Below are positions 50,796 through 59,259 of a stretch of 64,000 bases of DNA, piece after piece (positions within the stretch are counted from its first letter, which is position 1; every line of letters starts with the position of its first letter). Position numbers and translations under genes: made by a program. The DNA lies in contig CAYUMU010000022.1 of the NCBI GenBank assembly GCA_964445985.1, forward strand, positions 1 to 64,000, written 5' to 3'. The notes under the pieces were generated by a model that had not been told where the DNA came from, did no database searches, and worked only from the letters and a program-made list of their open reading frames with translations. The DNA comes from CAYUMU01 sp964445985 (lineage in GTDB: Bacteria > Planctomycetota > Planctomycetia > Pirellulales > S012-138).

Positions 50796-51150
50796 CGGCG
50801 GGCTGTAGACCACTCCGGTTCATGGCCTCAAATCACCCCCGGCCACCGCGTTAGCAACCTGCGGAGCCAAGCCTGGAGGCCGGCTTTGCCAGGCTTCTGC
50901 GTCGTCCAGCCGGTCTCACCTTTGCGGGCGATTGGCGTTGCGCGCAAACAGGAACTTTCCGCAGGGAAATCCGCTTCGCTCGTTTCTTGCCTCTGCGGGT
51001 GCGCGGGCGTCTTACCAAACCTTCACCCCATCTTTACCGTGCCGGGCTAAGGTTTCCCCTATCGCCCCACCCCAACGGTGGCCTGCCGTGTATCACGGTC
51101 GTTGCTCGGCTAGGGGGCGTTTCAAGCTCCGACGGCTAAAGGATTGCACC
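50796..51150. other. Intergenic, DUF1501 to DUF1559 gene
   Basis: 355 bp. The long open frame from 50932 runs into the DUF1559 gene, but the family start is at 51151 with AAAGGA just upstream. I see no other gene or terminator. Confidence 0.5.
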
Positions 51151-52041
51151 ATGCGCAAAGGTTTCACGCTGGTTGAATTGCTGATCGTGATTGCGATTAT
51201 TGGCGTATTGATGGCGCTGTTGTTCCCGGCGATTCAAGCAGCCCGCGAGAGCGCGAATATGGTGGGATGCCAGAACAACTTGCGACAGGTGGGCATCGCC
51301 ATGCAGCTGCATCACGACCGGCTGCTGGCATTGCCGCCGAGTCGGATTTCTACGCCCCGGCGGCACGGTTGGGCGGCGAGCATTTTGCCGTATATGGAAG
51401 GGAGCGATAACGTGCAGGGATACGTCAAAGAGGATCATTGGAGCAGCGTCTCCAATCGGCCAATTCGGAAGCAAGTCATCCCCAGCCTGCAATGCCCCTC
51501 GCTCACCAGCAACCGGTTAGACACCACCGCGGGCGGCACGATCAACTTCCCCACGGCCGTGAGCGACTACGCTCCCATTTCCGCGGTGTCCAACCGTCTT
51601 TCGGTTCATTTGGGCTACACGCCGACCACCTTTCCCACGATGCTTCGGCTGGGAGCTTTGTTGCTCGATCGCCGAGCGCCTATTCAGGAGATTATCGACG
51701 GCACGTCGTGCACCATTCTGATTGCCGAGTGTGCCGACCGTCCGAATCGCTGGCAGCTAACGAAGTCGGTAGGCAACAATGTCTCCGGAGCCGGTTGGGC
51801 TGCTGACGATGCGGCCTTTGAGGTGGACGGCACCGATTACGCTACGGCCACCGTCGACCGCGGCGATTGTGTGGTGAACTGCACCAATGCCAACGAGGTG
51901 TACGGATTTCATCCGGCGGGCGCTAATGTGGTTTTCGTCGACGGCTCAGTTCACTTGCTCGGCCCCCGCCTCGATCCGCGAACAATGGTTGCGCTCATCA
52001 CGCGACGGGCCGGCGACCGAGCCCCCATTGAAGACTACTAA
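51151..52041 (+). CDS. DUF1559 protein with prepilin-type leader
   Basis: A 296-aa type IV pilin/pseudopilin-like protein. The leader MRKGFTLVELLIVIAIIGVL is cut by prepilin peptidase between Gly and Phe, leaving a hydrophobic helix with Glu at position 5. The body is DUF1559: ALLFPAIQAARESANMVGCQNNLRQVGIAMQLHHD, WAASILPYMEG, and a C-terminal HPAGANVVFVDGSVHLL. Such proteins are highly multiplied in planctomycetes and are thought to be surface or pseudopilin parts. This member looks complete, somewhat shorter than most. It is convergent with the kinase gene. Confidence 0.92.
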   Translation: MRKGFTLVELLIVIAIIGVLMALLFPAIQAARESANMVGCQNNLRQVGIAMQLHHDRLLALPPSRISTPRRHGWAASILPYMEGSDNVQGYVKEDHWSSVSNRPIRKQVIPSLQCPSLTSNRLDTTAGGTINFPTAVSDYAPISAVSNRLSVHLGYTPTTFPTMLRLGALLLDRRAPIQEIIDGTSCTILIAECADRPNRWQLTKSVGNNVSGAGWAADDAAFEVDGTDYATATVDRGDCVVNCTNANEVYGFHPAGANVVFVDGSVHLLGPRLDPRTMVALITRRAGDRAPIEDY

Positions 52042-52073
52042 ATCACAACGCCGGGGTCCCCTGCTTGAATCAT

Positions 52074-52112
52074 CGGCCCCCCGACTGCCAGAACGTGATC
52101 GGTAGGGGGCCG
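52074..52112. terminator. Hairpin between convergent DUF1559 and kinase genes
   Basis: CGGCCCCC (52074-52081) pairs with GGGGGCCG (52105-52112) with a 23-nt loop. There is no T run. It sits in the 104-bp gap between convergent gene ends. Confidence 0.4.
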
Positions 52113-52145
52113 GGGCTGGCATTGCCAGTTATCAACTGCCGCGGC

Positions 52146-53249
52146 CTAGTCCAGTTCTTCCAGCCACAGCCGAATTTCATTTTCGTACTCGCTGGCCAGG
52201 TCGCCCTTCACGAGTTGCCGATGGAAACTGGCCGCCCCCTCTTTGAGCAAGTCGGCGGCTTCCGCGCTAGGGAAGCGCCGCATGGGGTCGGGGGCGATCA
52301 GCCCTCGGCAGAGATTCATTAAAAGGTCGTTGCAGACCACTTCTTCGGGCAACACCTCCGGCAGCCGATGGACGAGTGCCCGCTTGGCTTCGAGCAGTTC
52401 ACGGAAACTGTTCAACCCGGCAAACGGCGGCGCGCCCGAGAGAATTTCGATCAGCACGTAGCCCAGGCTGCAAAGGTCGGCGCGGGGCGAACTGTCGGCG
52501 CCTTCCAAGATTTCGGGCGCCGCGTAGGGTGGAGTGCAGGTGCGACGCATGGGGGCGTCGTCGAGATCGAAGGCCGAACCGATATCGATCACCTTGGCGT
52601 TGCCCGTCCGCTTGAGCATGATGTTCGAGGGCTTCAGATCCCCGTGAACAATGCCTTCTCGCTGAAGTGCCGCCAGGGCCGCCAAACATTCCCGCAGCAC
52701 GGCAATGGCAATGCCAGGCTTGAGTCGCGGCTGCACGGGTCCGGCCGTCACAATCACGTTGTTGATGTATTCCCAGCGGCGATGGCTGACCCGCTGCCGG
52801 GCGCGTTCCAGCATTTCGTTGGTCAGCAGGCGGCGGAGGTCGTAGCCGTCGACCCATTCCATTTCCATCAACCGCACGCCGCCGCGGTCGATAAAGTTTT
52901 GCACGTCCAGCAAGTTGTCTTGTTGAATCAGGGCCACGCGAGCCGCGATGTGGGCAATCCGCGCCATGGCTTCGTCGTAGCTGCGGCGATCGGGATATCG
53001 TTCCGGCGAGAAAATCTTGACGGCCACCGGCAGCGTGAAGCTGTCGGCGCCGCGCCGCTCGCTCAAGAAAACCACGCCCTGCCCGCCTTCGCCGAGCAGC
53101 CGCCGGAACCGATGATGTTCGGTCCAGCTAAAGCAGCGTTCAATCACAATTTGGTCGTAAAGGGGCAACAGCGGGTTAGGGAGTTGCTCGGCCTCGTTGC
53201 CTCCCAATGTTTGAGTGAACGACTCACGAACCAGCGTGGTTGAGTTCAT
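52146..53249 (-). CDS. Soluble Ser/Thr protein kinase-like protein
   Basis: A 367-aa Hanks-type kinase without a membrane segment. It has the glycine loop LGEGGQGVVFL, the VAVKIF lysine, the catalytic loop HGDLKPSNIML, the Mg loop DIGSAF and the APE-like PYAAPEIL. Two signature residues differ from the consensus: Gly replaces Arg in HRD, and Ile replaces Phe in DFG. The catalytic Asp and Lys/Asn remain, so activity is still plausible. The ATG at 53249 has GGCGGA just upstream. There is no sensor domain. It is divergent from a PQQ-propeller gene, with a 16-bp palindrome between them. Confidence 0.85.
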   Translation of the reverse strand: MNSTTLVRESFTQTLGGNEAEQLPNPLLPLYDQIVIERCFSWTEHHRFRRLLGEGGQGVVFLSERRGADSFTLPVAVKIFSPERYPDRRSYDEAMARIAHIAARVALIQQDNLLDVQNFIDRGGVRLMEMEWVDGYDLRRLLTNEMLERARQRVSHRRWEYINNVIVTAGPVQPRLKPGIAIAVLRECLAALAALQREGIVHGDLKPSNIMLKRTGNAKVIDIGSAFDLDDAPMRRTCTPPYAAPEILEGADSSPRADLCSLGYVLIEILSGAPPFAGLNSFRELLEAKRALVHRLPEVLPEEVVCNDLLMNLCRGLIAPDPMRRFPSAEAADLLKEGAASFHRQLVKGDLASEYENEIRLWLEELD

Positions 53250-53639
53250 CTTTTTCCGCCTCGGCAAACCTCGCTGTCCGCCACTCCTTTGGGCCGACGC
53301 TACGGGTCAAGATAATTATGCCAGTTGGGCGAGGTACGTCCAGGGTAGTTATGGGGGGAGCGGGGCGAATGTCTGGCACTGGAATCCGCCGCGGAGGGAA
53401 ACCCACACCAGCACTGGCCTGCTAAAAGTTTCTCACGACCTTTCGTTCTCCCTTCTCCCCCGGTACTCCGGGGGAGAAGGGAGCCAAGGTTTTTGTCAGG
53501 CCAGGCAAGCCCTGTCTCGTTGGGCTCGTTCCCGATAAGATTCAGTGAGGACGGCGGGAACGGTTGATTGTCCGCGCCAGGAGACGCTGATTCGTGGGCC
53601 GACGGTTCGAACGAAATCGCGAAGCGAAAGGATTGCTGC
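53250..53639. other. Divergent intergenic region, kinase/PQQ-propeller gene
   Basis: 390 bp without a supported gene. It holds the large palindrome at 53448-53483. The open frame 53300-53902 on the minus strand is antisense to the start of the propeller gene and is not credible. Confidence 0.5.
53448..53483. repeat. Perfect 16-bp palindrome, divergent region
   Basis: CTCCCTTCTCCCCCGG (53448-53463) and CCGGGGGAGAAGGGAG (53468-53483) are exact inverted repeats with a TACT loop; GGTTTTT follows at 53488-53494. It has the shape of a strong terminator on the plus strand, but no plus-strand gene lies directly upstream. A dispersed repeat is more likely. Confidence 0.75.
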
Positions 53640-55262
53640 ATGACGACCACAACTGAAATGCCCAGCGGCGAAACCCAGCGGCCCGCGCCCGAAGGCGAGC
53701 AGCGCCGTGGGCACCGGCCGTGGATTGCCATTCCCCTGGCGGTGGCAACCATCGGCGGCCTGGTATACCTGAACTTCTTCACCGAGCTCACCCGCGACTT
53801 TCGCTGGATTGGCAGCGTGATCGTCGGCGGCAGCGGCCTGATTCTGCTGGCATTCTGGATGCTGTTTCTGTCCCGATTCTCACGCGCCGCGCGGTTGAGC
53901 ACGGTGCTGATTCCCCTGCTGCTGGTGGGCGTTTTCTTTTCGCTGTTTGAAATGACGCTCGATGGCGATCTGGTTCCAATCGGAATCAGCTATCGTTGGG
54001 GCGGCAAGCCTCACCAGGGACTGGCGGCCAAGGCCGAAAACGTATCCGAAGCCACGCTCACCTCGAGCGCCGACTCGGGGTTTCCCCAATTCCTAGGACC
54101 CGACCGCGATGGCGTGGTTCACGGCGTTGATTTGGCCCGCGGTTGGCCCGAACCGCCCCCCCGCGTTTGGGGCGTGGAAATCGGGGCCGGCTGGTCGGGG
54201 TTTGCCGTGGTGGGCGACAACATTTTTACCCAGGAGATGCGCAACGGCCGCGAGATGGTCACCTGCCTGAAGCTCGACTCGGGCGACCTGGCGTGGCGGC
54301 AGTTTCATGAAACGGACGAATCGGCCGAGGGGTTCATTTCGGCCATTTCGGGCGACGGCCCCAGGGCAACCCCCAGCGTGGTCGATGGCAAGGTATACGC
54401 GGCATCGTCCTTGGGCACCATCAGTTGCTTCAATGCCTACAATGGCGATCGCCTCTGGACGACCAACGTGCTCAGCAAGCACAACGCCGCGTTGACGATT
54501 TGGGGATACTCCAGTTCGCCGCTGGTGCGGAACGACCTGGTGATTGTGACCGGCGGCGGCAAAACAGGACCCGCCTTGGTGGCGCTCGATCGCCAAACAG
54601 GCGAAGTCGTGTGGACCGCCGGCGAAGGGGGCGAGTGCAGCGACGCTTACAGTTCGCCCACCTTGGCCAAGCTGTGCGGGCAAGAACAACTGCTGCTGGT
54701 GACCGATGTGAGCATCGACGGCTACGACCCGGCAAACGGCAAACGGCTCTGGCGGCAGGGTTGGCCTTGGAAAGACGCCCAGCACGCCAAGATCTCGCAG
54801 CCCATGCCGCTGCCAGGCGATCGCGTGCTGGTGACGGCCGCCTATAGCTCGGGCAGCGCCGCCTTTGAAGTCTCGCGCGGCGACGACGGCGCTTATTCCA
54901 CCAAGCTGTTGTGGAAGAACCGCAACCTGAAAACCAAGTTCAGCAACCCCATTGTGAGGGGCGATTACGCCTTTGGGCTGGACTCGATCGTGCTCAGCTG
55001 CATCGATACCCGCACGGGCAAAACGATGTGGAAGGGGGGCCGCTTTGGCCATGGGCAACTGCTGCAAGTGAACGACCTGACGCTGATCGTTTCGGAATAT
55101 GGCGAGGTGGCCCTGATGGAGCTCACGCCCGAAAAGGTGACCGAGCTGGGGCGGTTCACGGCGCTCGACGACAAGACCTGGAACACGCTGGCAATCTCGG
55201 GCAACAAGCTGCTGGTTCGCAACGACCGTCAAGCGGCCTGCTTTGCCTTGCCTACAAAGTAG
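53640..55262 (+). CDS. Membrane-anchored PQQ-like beta-propeller protein
   Basis: A 540-aa protein with about three membrane helices near the N-terminus (residues 30-50, 60-80 and 88-108) followed by a PQQ-like (WD-type) propeller outside the membrane. Propeller repeats are seen as GDNIFTQEMRNGREMVTCLKL, DGKVYAASSLGTISCFNAYNGDRLWTT and ALVALDRQTGEVVWTAGEG. No PQQ-binding or catalytic residues of a dehydrogenase are evident, so a BamB-like scaffold or sensor role is as likely as an enzyme. ATG 53640 follows a GAAAGGA site. The 3' end overlaps the convergent next gene by 34 bp. Confidence 0.85.
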   Translation: MTTTTEMPSGETQRPAPEGEQRRGHRPWIAIPLAVATIGGLVYLNFFTELTRDFRWIGSVIVGGSGLILLAFWMLFLSRFSRAARLSTVLIPLLLVGVFFSLFEMTLDGDLVPIGISYRWGGKPHQGLAAKAENVSEATLTSSADSGFPQFLGPDRDGVVHGVDLARGWPEPPPRVWGVEIGAGWSGFAVVGDNIFTQEMRNGREMVTCLKLDSGDLAWRQFHETDESAEGFISAISGDGPRATPSVVDGKVYAASSLGTISCFNAYNGDRLWTTNVLSKHNAALTIWGYSSSPLVRNDLVIVTGGGKTGPALVALDRQTGEVVWTAGEGGECSDAYSSPTLAKLCGQEQLLLVTDVSIDGYDPANGKRLWRQGWPWKDAQHAKISQPMPLPGDRVLVTAAYSSGSAAFEVSRGDDGAYSTKLLWKNRNLKTKFSNPIVRGDYAFGLDSIVLSCIDTRTGKTMWKGGRFGHGQLLQVNDLTLIVSEYGEVALMELTPEKVTELGRFTALDDKTWNTLAISGNKLLVRNDRQAACFALPTK

Positions 55263-56209
55263 GAGGCCATCGAAGCCTCGCGGGCCGGCCACACACTTCG
55301 CAAGCAAGGCACGCCCAGCAGGCCCGGCACGGCGTAACGCAGGGCCGTGAGCAAACCAACGCCAGCCATCACCGGGGCCGGAGCCAGGTCGGCGAATAAC
55401 CAAACCAAGGCCGTATCGCGCGCGCCCACTCCCCACAGCGTAAACGGCAGCAAGCCAGCGAAAATGGCCAAGGGAATGCGAGCCAGAATGTGCTGAAGAC
55501 CGGCGTCGACCCCGGCCGCGCGCAGAAAGAAATCAAACTGGGCCAGGTGCAGCATCCACAGCAGCAGTGAAGTTGCCGCCACCGCCAAAGAGCGTTGCAG
55601 CGTGAGTACGACGAGCAGCCGCTGAAGCCAGCTTCGAGGTACATCGCTGCGCGAGAGGGAATCTTGTTCGGCCGGTTGGTCAGACGACAACCCTGGCGAT
55701 CGGCGTCCGAAACCCCAGAGCGCAACCAGCGCCGTAGCCACTACCAGGGCGGCCAGCAACCAGGGGCCAACTCCCAGCGTTCCCAGGGCCAGTAGCACCA
55801 GCAGGGCCGCCACGTCGCTCCCTTTTTCGATGATGACCAACGGGGCCGTACTGCGCATGGCCGGAGAGCCTGGCAGCATGGCGGCCTTGGAAAGGTCGCC
55901 CAGCTTGGAGGGGAGCAGTAGATTCAACGCCGAAGCCGCCAGGGTTTGTTGGCAAGCCTGAGGTAGACTAATCGCGGACACGCCGCCGGCCAGCCCTTGC
56001 CAGCGCCAGGCCGAAACCAGCGTTTGCGGAACGAACAGCAGCATCGCGGCCGTGAGCCAGCGCGCATCGAGCGTGGCCAGCACCCGGCCCACCTTCGTCC
56101 AATCGGCCGCGGCGTACAAGGCGGCGAGCACGGCCACGGCGAGCAGCAGCTTCACCGCGTAGAACGCGCGCGCCTTGGTTCTGGTGGCGGCTGGAGAACT
56201 CGGTTTCAT
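55229..56209 (-). CDS. Lysylphosphatidylglycerol synthase TM-region-like (UPF0104/DUF2156-type) membrane protein
   Basis: A 326-aa multi-pass membrane protein of the flippase-like/LPG-synthase transmembrane group. Typical elements are ALYAAADWTKVGRVLATLDARWL at the N-terminus, SALNLLLPSKLGDLSKAAML, and a later FTLWGVGARDTALVWLF. It carries no catalytic domain. Its start overlaps the stop of the upstream toroid gene by ATGA (56206-56209), and a GT2 gene lies further upstream, so the three likely act together in glycolipid or polysaccharide handling. The 3' end overlaps the convergent propeller gene (55229-55262). Confidence 0.8.
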   Translation of the reverse strand: MKPSSPAATRTKARAFYAVKLLLAVAVLAALYAAADWTKVGRVLATLDARWLTAAMLLFVPQTLVSAWRWQGLAGGVSAISLPQACQQTLAASALNLLLPSKLGDLSKAAMLPGSPAMRSTAPLVIIEKGSDVAALLVLLALGTLGVGPWLLAALVVATALVALWGFGRRSPGLSSDQPAEQDSLSRSDVPRSWLQRLLVVLTLQRSLAVAATSLLLWMLHLAQFDFFLRAAGVDAGLQHILARIPLAIFAGLLPFTLWGVGARDTALVWLFADLAPAPVMAGVGLLTALRYAVPGLLGVPCLRSVWPAREASMASYFVGKAKQAA

Positions 56210-58011
56210 TCCGACTCCGGCCGAATCGTGGCGGGAAATTCGCGCGTGATCGTCACCTGCCGGTAAATGTTCAGTTCTTCCACGTATTGCGAGAGGTCGG
56301 TCCAGGGTTGACGAACGCTCTCCTGGTAAACGCTGGAAGCCGCCACGTAGGCCGATTGGTGATCGACGCCGAAACTCATCCGCGCCACTTTCGCGCGGGC
56401 CGAAGTCAATTCGATGGTATCGATCACGCGCACGCTGCCGGCGACGCTATCGGAACCGGGGCCACTGAGCGCGATCTGGCGCGTAAGTCGCACGGGGGCC
56501 TGGCGGCGGCCGGTAATGAGCCGCCGCTGGAGCAGCCCGCGGATCAGTCCGCGGCAAAACCGGCCGACCGTGATCATGCCCAGATGGAAGATCGCCTGTT
56601 TGAGCGGCGTGGCCGTTTCGCCTTGCGAAAAGTGCAAGGGCCCGGTCACGCTGAGCTGGACCTCGGCAGCCAGCGGAAAGGAGATCACGCCTTGGGAATC
56701 GCCCACGTCGAAGGTGGCGCCTGGGGAATGGGCCGGCCCTTGGCTGGCGGTTTCGATGACGAGCCGCGACAGATGATGCTGCTGCGAAACCGCCACGCGT
56801 CCGTCTTCGAGTTCCAGAATCAAGCCGGCATCGGTGCTGGTGTTTTTGCCGTGCTGGAAGAGCTTGAACACGCCGCCCCGGGCCGCGGAAACCACCAGGT
56901 GAGTTTGCTCATTGCGAGCCACCAGCAGTTGGGCGGCCGGATAGTACTGAACCCCCGAGGAAGGAGGCAATTCACTCGCGGCAGGGCGGAGCGGCGACCA
57001 GTCGATCCAGGCCTCGATCAAGTTGCCCAGCCGGTGGGCGAACATGCGATCGTCGTCAAAGTAGCCTTGCCGGTGCTGGCCCAGGCCGTGCAAGAAGCCG
57101 TCGGCCAGGTCGGCCGCGTCTCCCAAATCCGAGGCCAGCAGCTCCATGCCATGCGGGTAGAAGTGATACGTGCCGCGGCTGCCGTATTCTCCCGCGTAGC
57201 TGCCATCGGGGTGGAGAAAACTTCGAGCGAACTGCACGGCGTAACGCAACGAGCGGGCACTGCGGCGACAGCCCGTCAGGCGAAACCACTTGGCCAGGCA
57301 ATCGATGGTGACCGTTTGATAGCCAGGATCGGCCCCGCCGTATTCGTTGTACCAGCCTTCGGCATGTTGCCAGGAAAGCACCTTGGAAATGCGTTCCACG
57401 GCGGCATCATGGAATTGCCGGTCGCCGGAAATCATGGCCACGCGTTCCAACGCCAGGGCCGCCAGGGCCTGGTGGTTCGCCAGCGCGCCGGATTCATCGT
57501 TGCGCATCAACCAGCGCGCGCGGCGTTCGAAGAACTCGACCAGCTTGCCGTCATCGAGTTGGAGCAACCGATAGGCTTCGGTGCAGGCCGAGAGCGAGAA
57601 CACGGCAGCGCCCAAAGCCCGCTCAAAGGGGTAATAGTCGTCGCAAGATCCATCGCGATGGCAATGGCTGGCGGTGAATCGCAGCGCGGCAATCGCCAGC
57701 TCGCGCAGCCGCTCGTCGCCATGCCAGCGATTACCGGGCAGCGGATGCGCATAGACCAGTGCCAGCGGTAACACGCCTTCCTGATACATTTCGGAAGGGA
57801 AACTGGCCGTGCGATAGTGCCAGAACTGGCGGTCGAGGCAACCAAATGTCTTACGGTACGGATTCCGATCGATGTTGCCCCAGAGCCGCGGAATGTGCGT
57901 GAGCGCCTCCGCCAAATAGCGATCGCGCAAGAGAGCATTGCGACTCTCCAGTCCCAGCTCGGCGGGCGAGAGCAACAGGTTAGAATTACGATTCTTGAGA
58001 AGCGCGTTCAT
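56206..58011 (-). CDS. Putative alpha/alpha-toroid (heparinase/epimerase-like) protein
   Basis: A 601-aa protein with no visible signal peptide. The N-terminal two thirds are rich in aromatic-flanked helices (DRQFWHYRTASFPSEMYQEG, AEGWYNEYGGADPGYQTVTI, GSRGTYHFYPHGMELLAS), a pattern like the (alpha/alpha) toroids of polysaccharide lyases and C5-epimerases. The last third looks beta-rich, as in the heparinase II/III C-terminal domain. I cannot name an active site with confidence. It is coupled to the downstream LPG-synthase-like gene by a 4-nt overlap and follows a GT2 gene. A role on a lipid-linked or exported glycan is inferred from context. Confidence 0.65.
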   Translation of the reverse strand: MNALLKNRNSNLLLSPAELGLESRNALLRDRYLAEALTHIPRLWGNIDRNPYRKTFGCLDRQFWHYRTASFPSEMYQEGVLPLALVYAHPLPGNRWHGDERLRELAIAALRFTASHCHRDGSCDDYYPFERALGAAVFSLSACTEAYRLLQLDDGKLVEFFERRARWLMRNDESGALANHQALAALALERVAMISGDRQFHDAAVERISKVLSWQHAEGWYNEYGGADPGYQTVTIDCLAKWFRLTGCRRSARSLRYAVQFARSFLHPDGSYAGEYGSRGTYHFYPHGMELLASDLGDAADLADGFLHGLGQHRQGYFDDDRMFAHRLGNLIEAWIDWSPLRPAASELPPSSGVQYYPAAQLLVARNEQTHLVVSAARGGVFKLFQHGKNTSTDAGLILELEDGRVAVSQQHHLSRLVIETASQGPAHSPGATFDVGDSQGVISFPLAAEVQLSVTGPLHFSQGETATPLKQAIFHLGMITVGRFCRGLIRGLLQRRLITGRRQAPVRLTRQIALSGPGSDSVAGSVRVIDTIELTSARAKVARMSFGVDHQSAYVAASSVYQESVRQPWTDLSQYVEELNIYRQVTITREFPATIRPESE

Positions 58012-58058
58012 AAGCGGCAGGCGCCAGTTACCAAAGGAGAATCAATCGGGGCGCGGCG

Positions 58059-58991
58059 CTAGCGGCGGTGATGGGCCACGATGACTTCGGCCAGCAGCCC
58101 CAGCATGCAGGTCATGAATCCGGCCACGAGCACCACGATATCGGACTCTTGCATGCTGCCGGTGCCGTGGAAACTCCACCAACTTTTGAGCGCGCCACCG
58201 GAAAGCAGCGCCGCGGCCAACGGCATGAATACTTTGAGCGGCCGGAAATACAGCACAATTCGGATCACCGTGCTGAGGTAGCTGAGCGTGTCTTTCACCG
58301 GATGAAATTTGCTGCGGCCGATTCGTTTGCGATAAGGCACCGGCACATACTTGACCGCGTAGCCATTGGTGAGATGGGCCAGGGTCATGGTGGTCACGCA
58401 GCTAAAGCCGTCGGGGATGACCCAGAGCCACGGAATCATGGCATCGCGTTTGAATGCCTTGAGGCCCGTATTGAGATCGGGAATGTGCACGCCGGTCAGG
58501 TAGCAGGCGAGGCGGCGGATCAGCCACTTGGCCGTGCTGCGAAGGATGCGATGGGTGCCCTGCTCGCTGGTGCGGGCTCCGTTCACTTGATCGTAAACGG
58601 GAAAGTACTCCATCATTTGCGGAATACAGGCGGCATCGTACGAGCCGTCGGCGTCGAGCATCACGATCACCTGGCCCCGCGCTTCGCGCACGCCCACCTT
58701 GCGGGCAGCCCCGGCTCCGCGGCGGAGCGGGCAGCGGACCACGCGCACCGTCGCGCTCCAGCACTCGGCGGCAAACTGCTCAACTCGGCTGGCCGTGCTA
58801 TCGGTGGAGCCATCGTCGACGACCAGAATCTCGTACACATACGGCTCTTCCGCGAGCGCCGCCACGATCTCTTCCAATACCGGAACGATGGCCGCTTCTT
58901 CGTTGTAGGCGGGGAGCAGCACCGTCAGTTTGGGCGTGACGGGCACTTCGGTCGAAACCGCGGCGACTAACTGCGTTTGCCAACCATCCAT
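58059..58991 (-). CDS. Family 2 glycosyltransferase (polyprenyl-phosphate type)
   Basis: A 310-aa glycosyltransferase likely to load a sugar onto a polyprenyl phosphate at the inner membrane. GT2 motifs: LTVLLPAYNEEAAI, EILVVDDGSTDST with the nucleotide-binding Asp, and VIVMLDADGSYD with the DxD-like site. Two C-terminal membrane segments are seen around residues 230-250 and 275-300 (FMPLAAALLSGG, IVVLVAGFMTCMLGLLAEVIV). This matches dolichyl-phosphate mannosyltransferase-like enzymes. The stop is about 48 bp before the toroid gene. Start at ATG 58991. Confidence 0.88.
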   Translation of the reverse strand: MDGWQTQLVAAVSTEVPVTPKLTVLLPAYNEEAAIVPVLEEIVAALAEEPYVYEILVVDDGSTDSTASRVEQFAAECWSATVRVVRCPLRRGAGAARKVGVREARGQVIVMLDADGSYDAACIPQMMEYFPVYDQVNGARTSEQGTHRILRSTAKWLIRRLACYLTGVHIPDLNTGLKAFKRDAMIPWLWVIPDGFSCVTTMTLAHLTNGYAVKYVPVPYRKRIGRSKFHPVKDTLSYLSTVIRIVLYFRPLKVFMPLAAALLSGGALKSWWSFHGTGSMQESDIVVLVAGFMTCMLGLLAEVIVAHHRR

Positions 58992-59259
58992 GGTTCGCCT
59001 GCCTTGCTTGTGCGTGAGTCGTGGGGGGGAAGCGGCTCGCTCAGATCATTCGCAACCCGAAGCGCCAGCGAGGGGGAGGCCCGCTGACAACGAAAATGAC
59101 GTGAGCTTATAGCACGAATGCTGTCACCAACCCAACCTCAGTTTGGCGACCGGCGGGCATCGCAAATGGTAGCAGCGACAGCACACCGGGTCGGACGACA
59201 CACCAGGTCGAACAGCGTGGCCGCCGCGAGCAGCGCGGCCTAATCGCGGGCTCAAGCGA

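Noticed and set aside
54093..55436. 447-aa minus-strand frame
   Set aside because: It is mainly antisense to the PQQ-propeller gene and has no family features.
56287..57771. 494-aa plus-strand frame
   Set aside because: It is antisense to the toroid protein, which is in an operon with overlapping neighbours.
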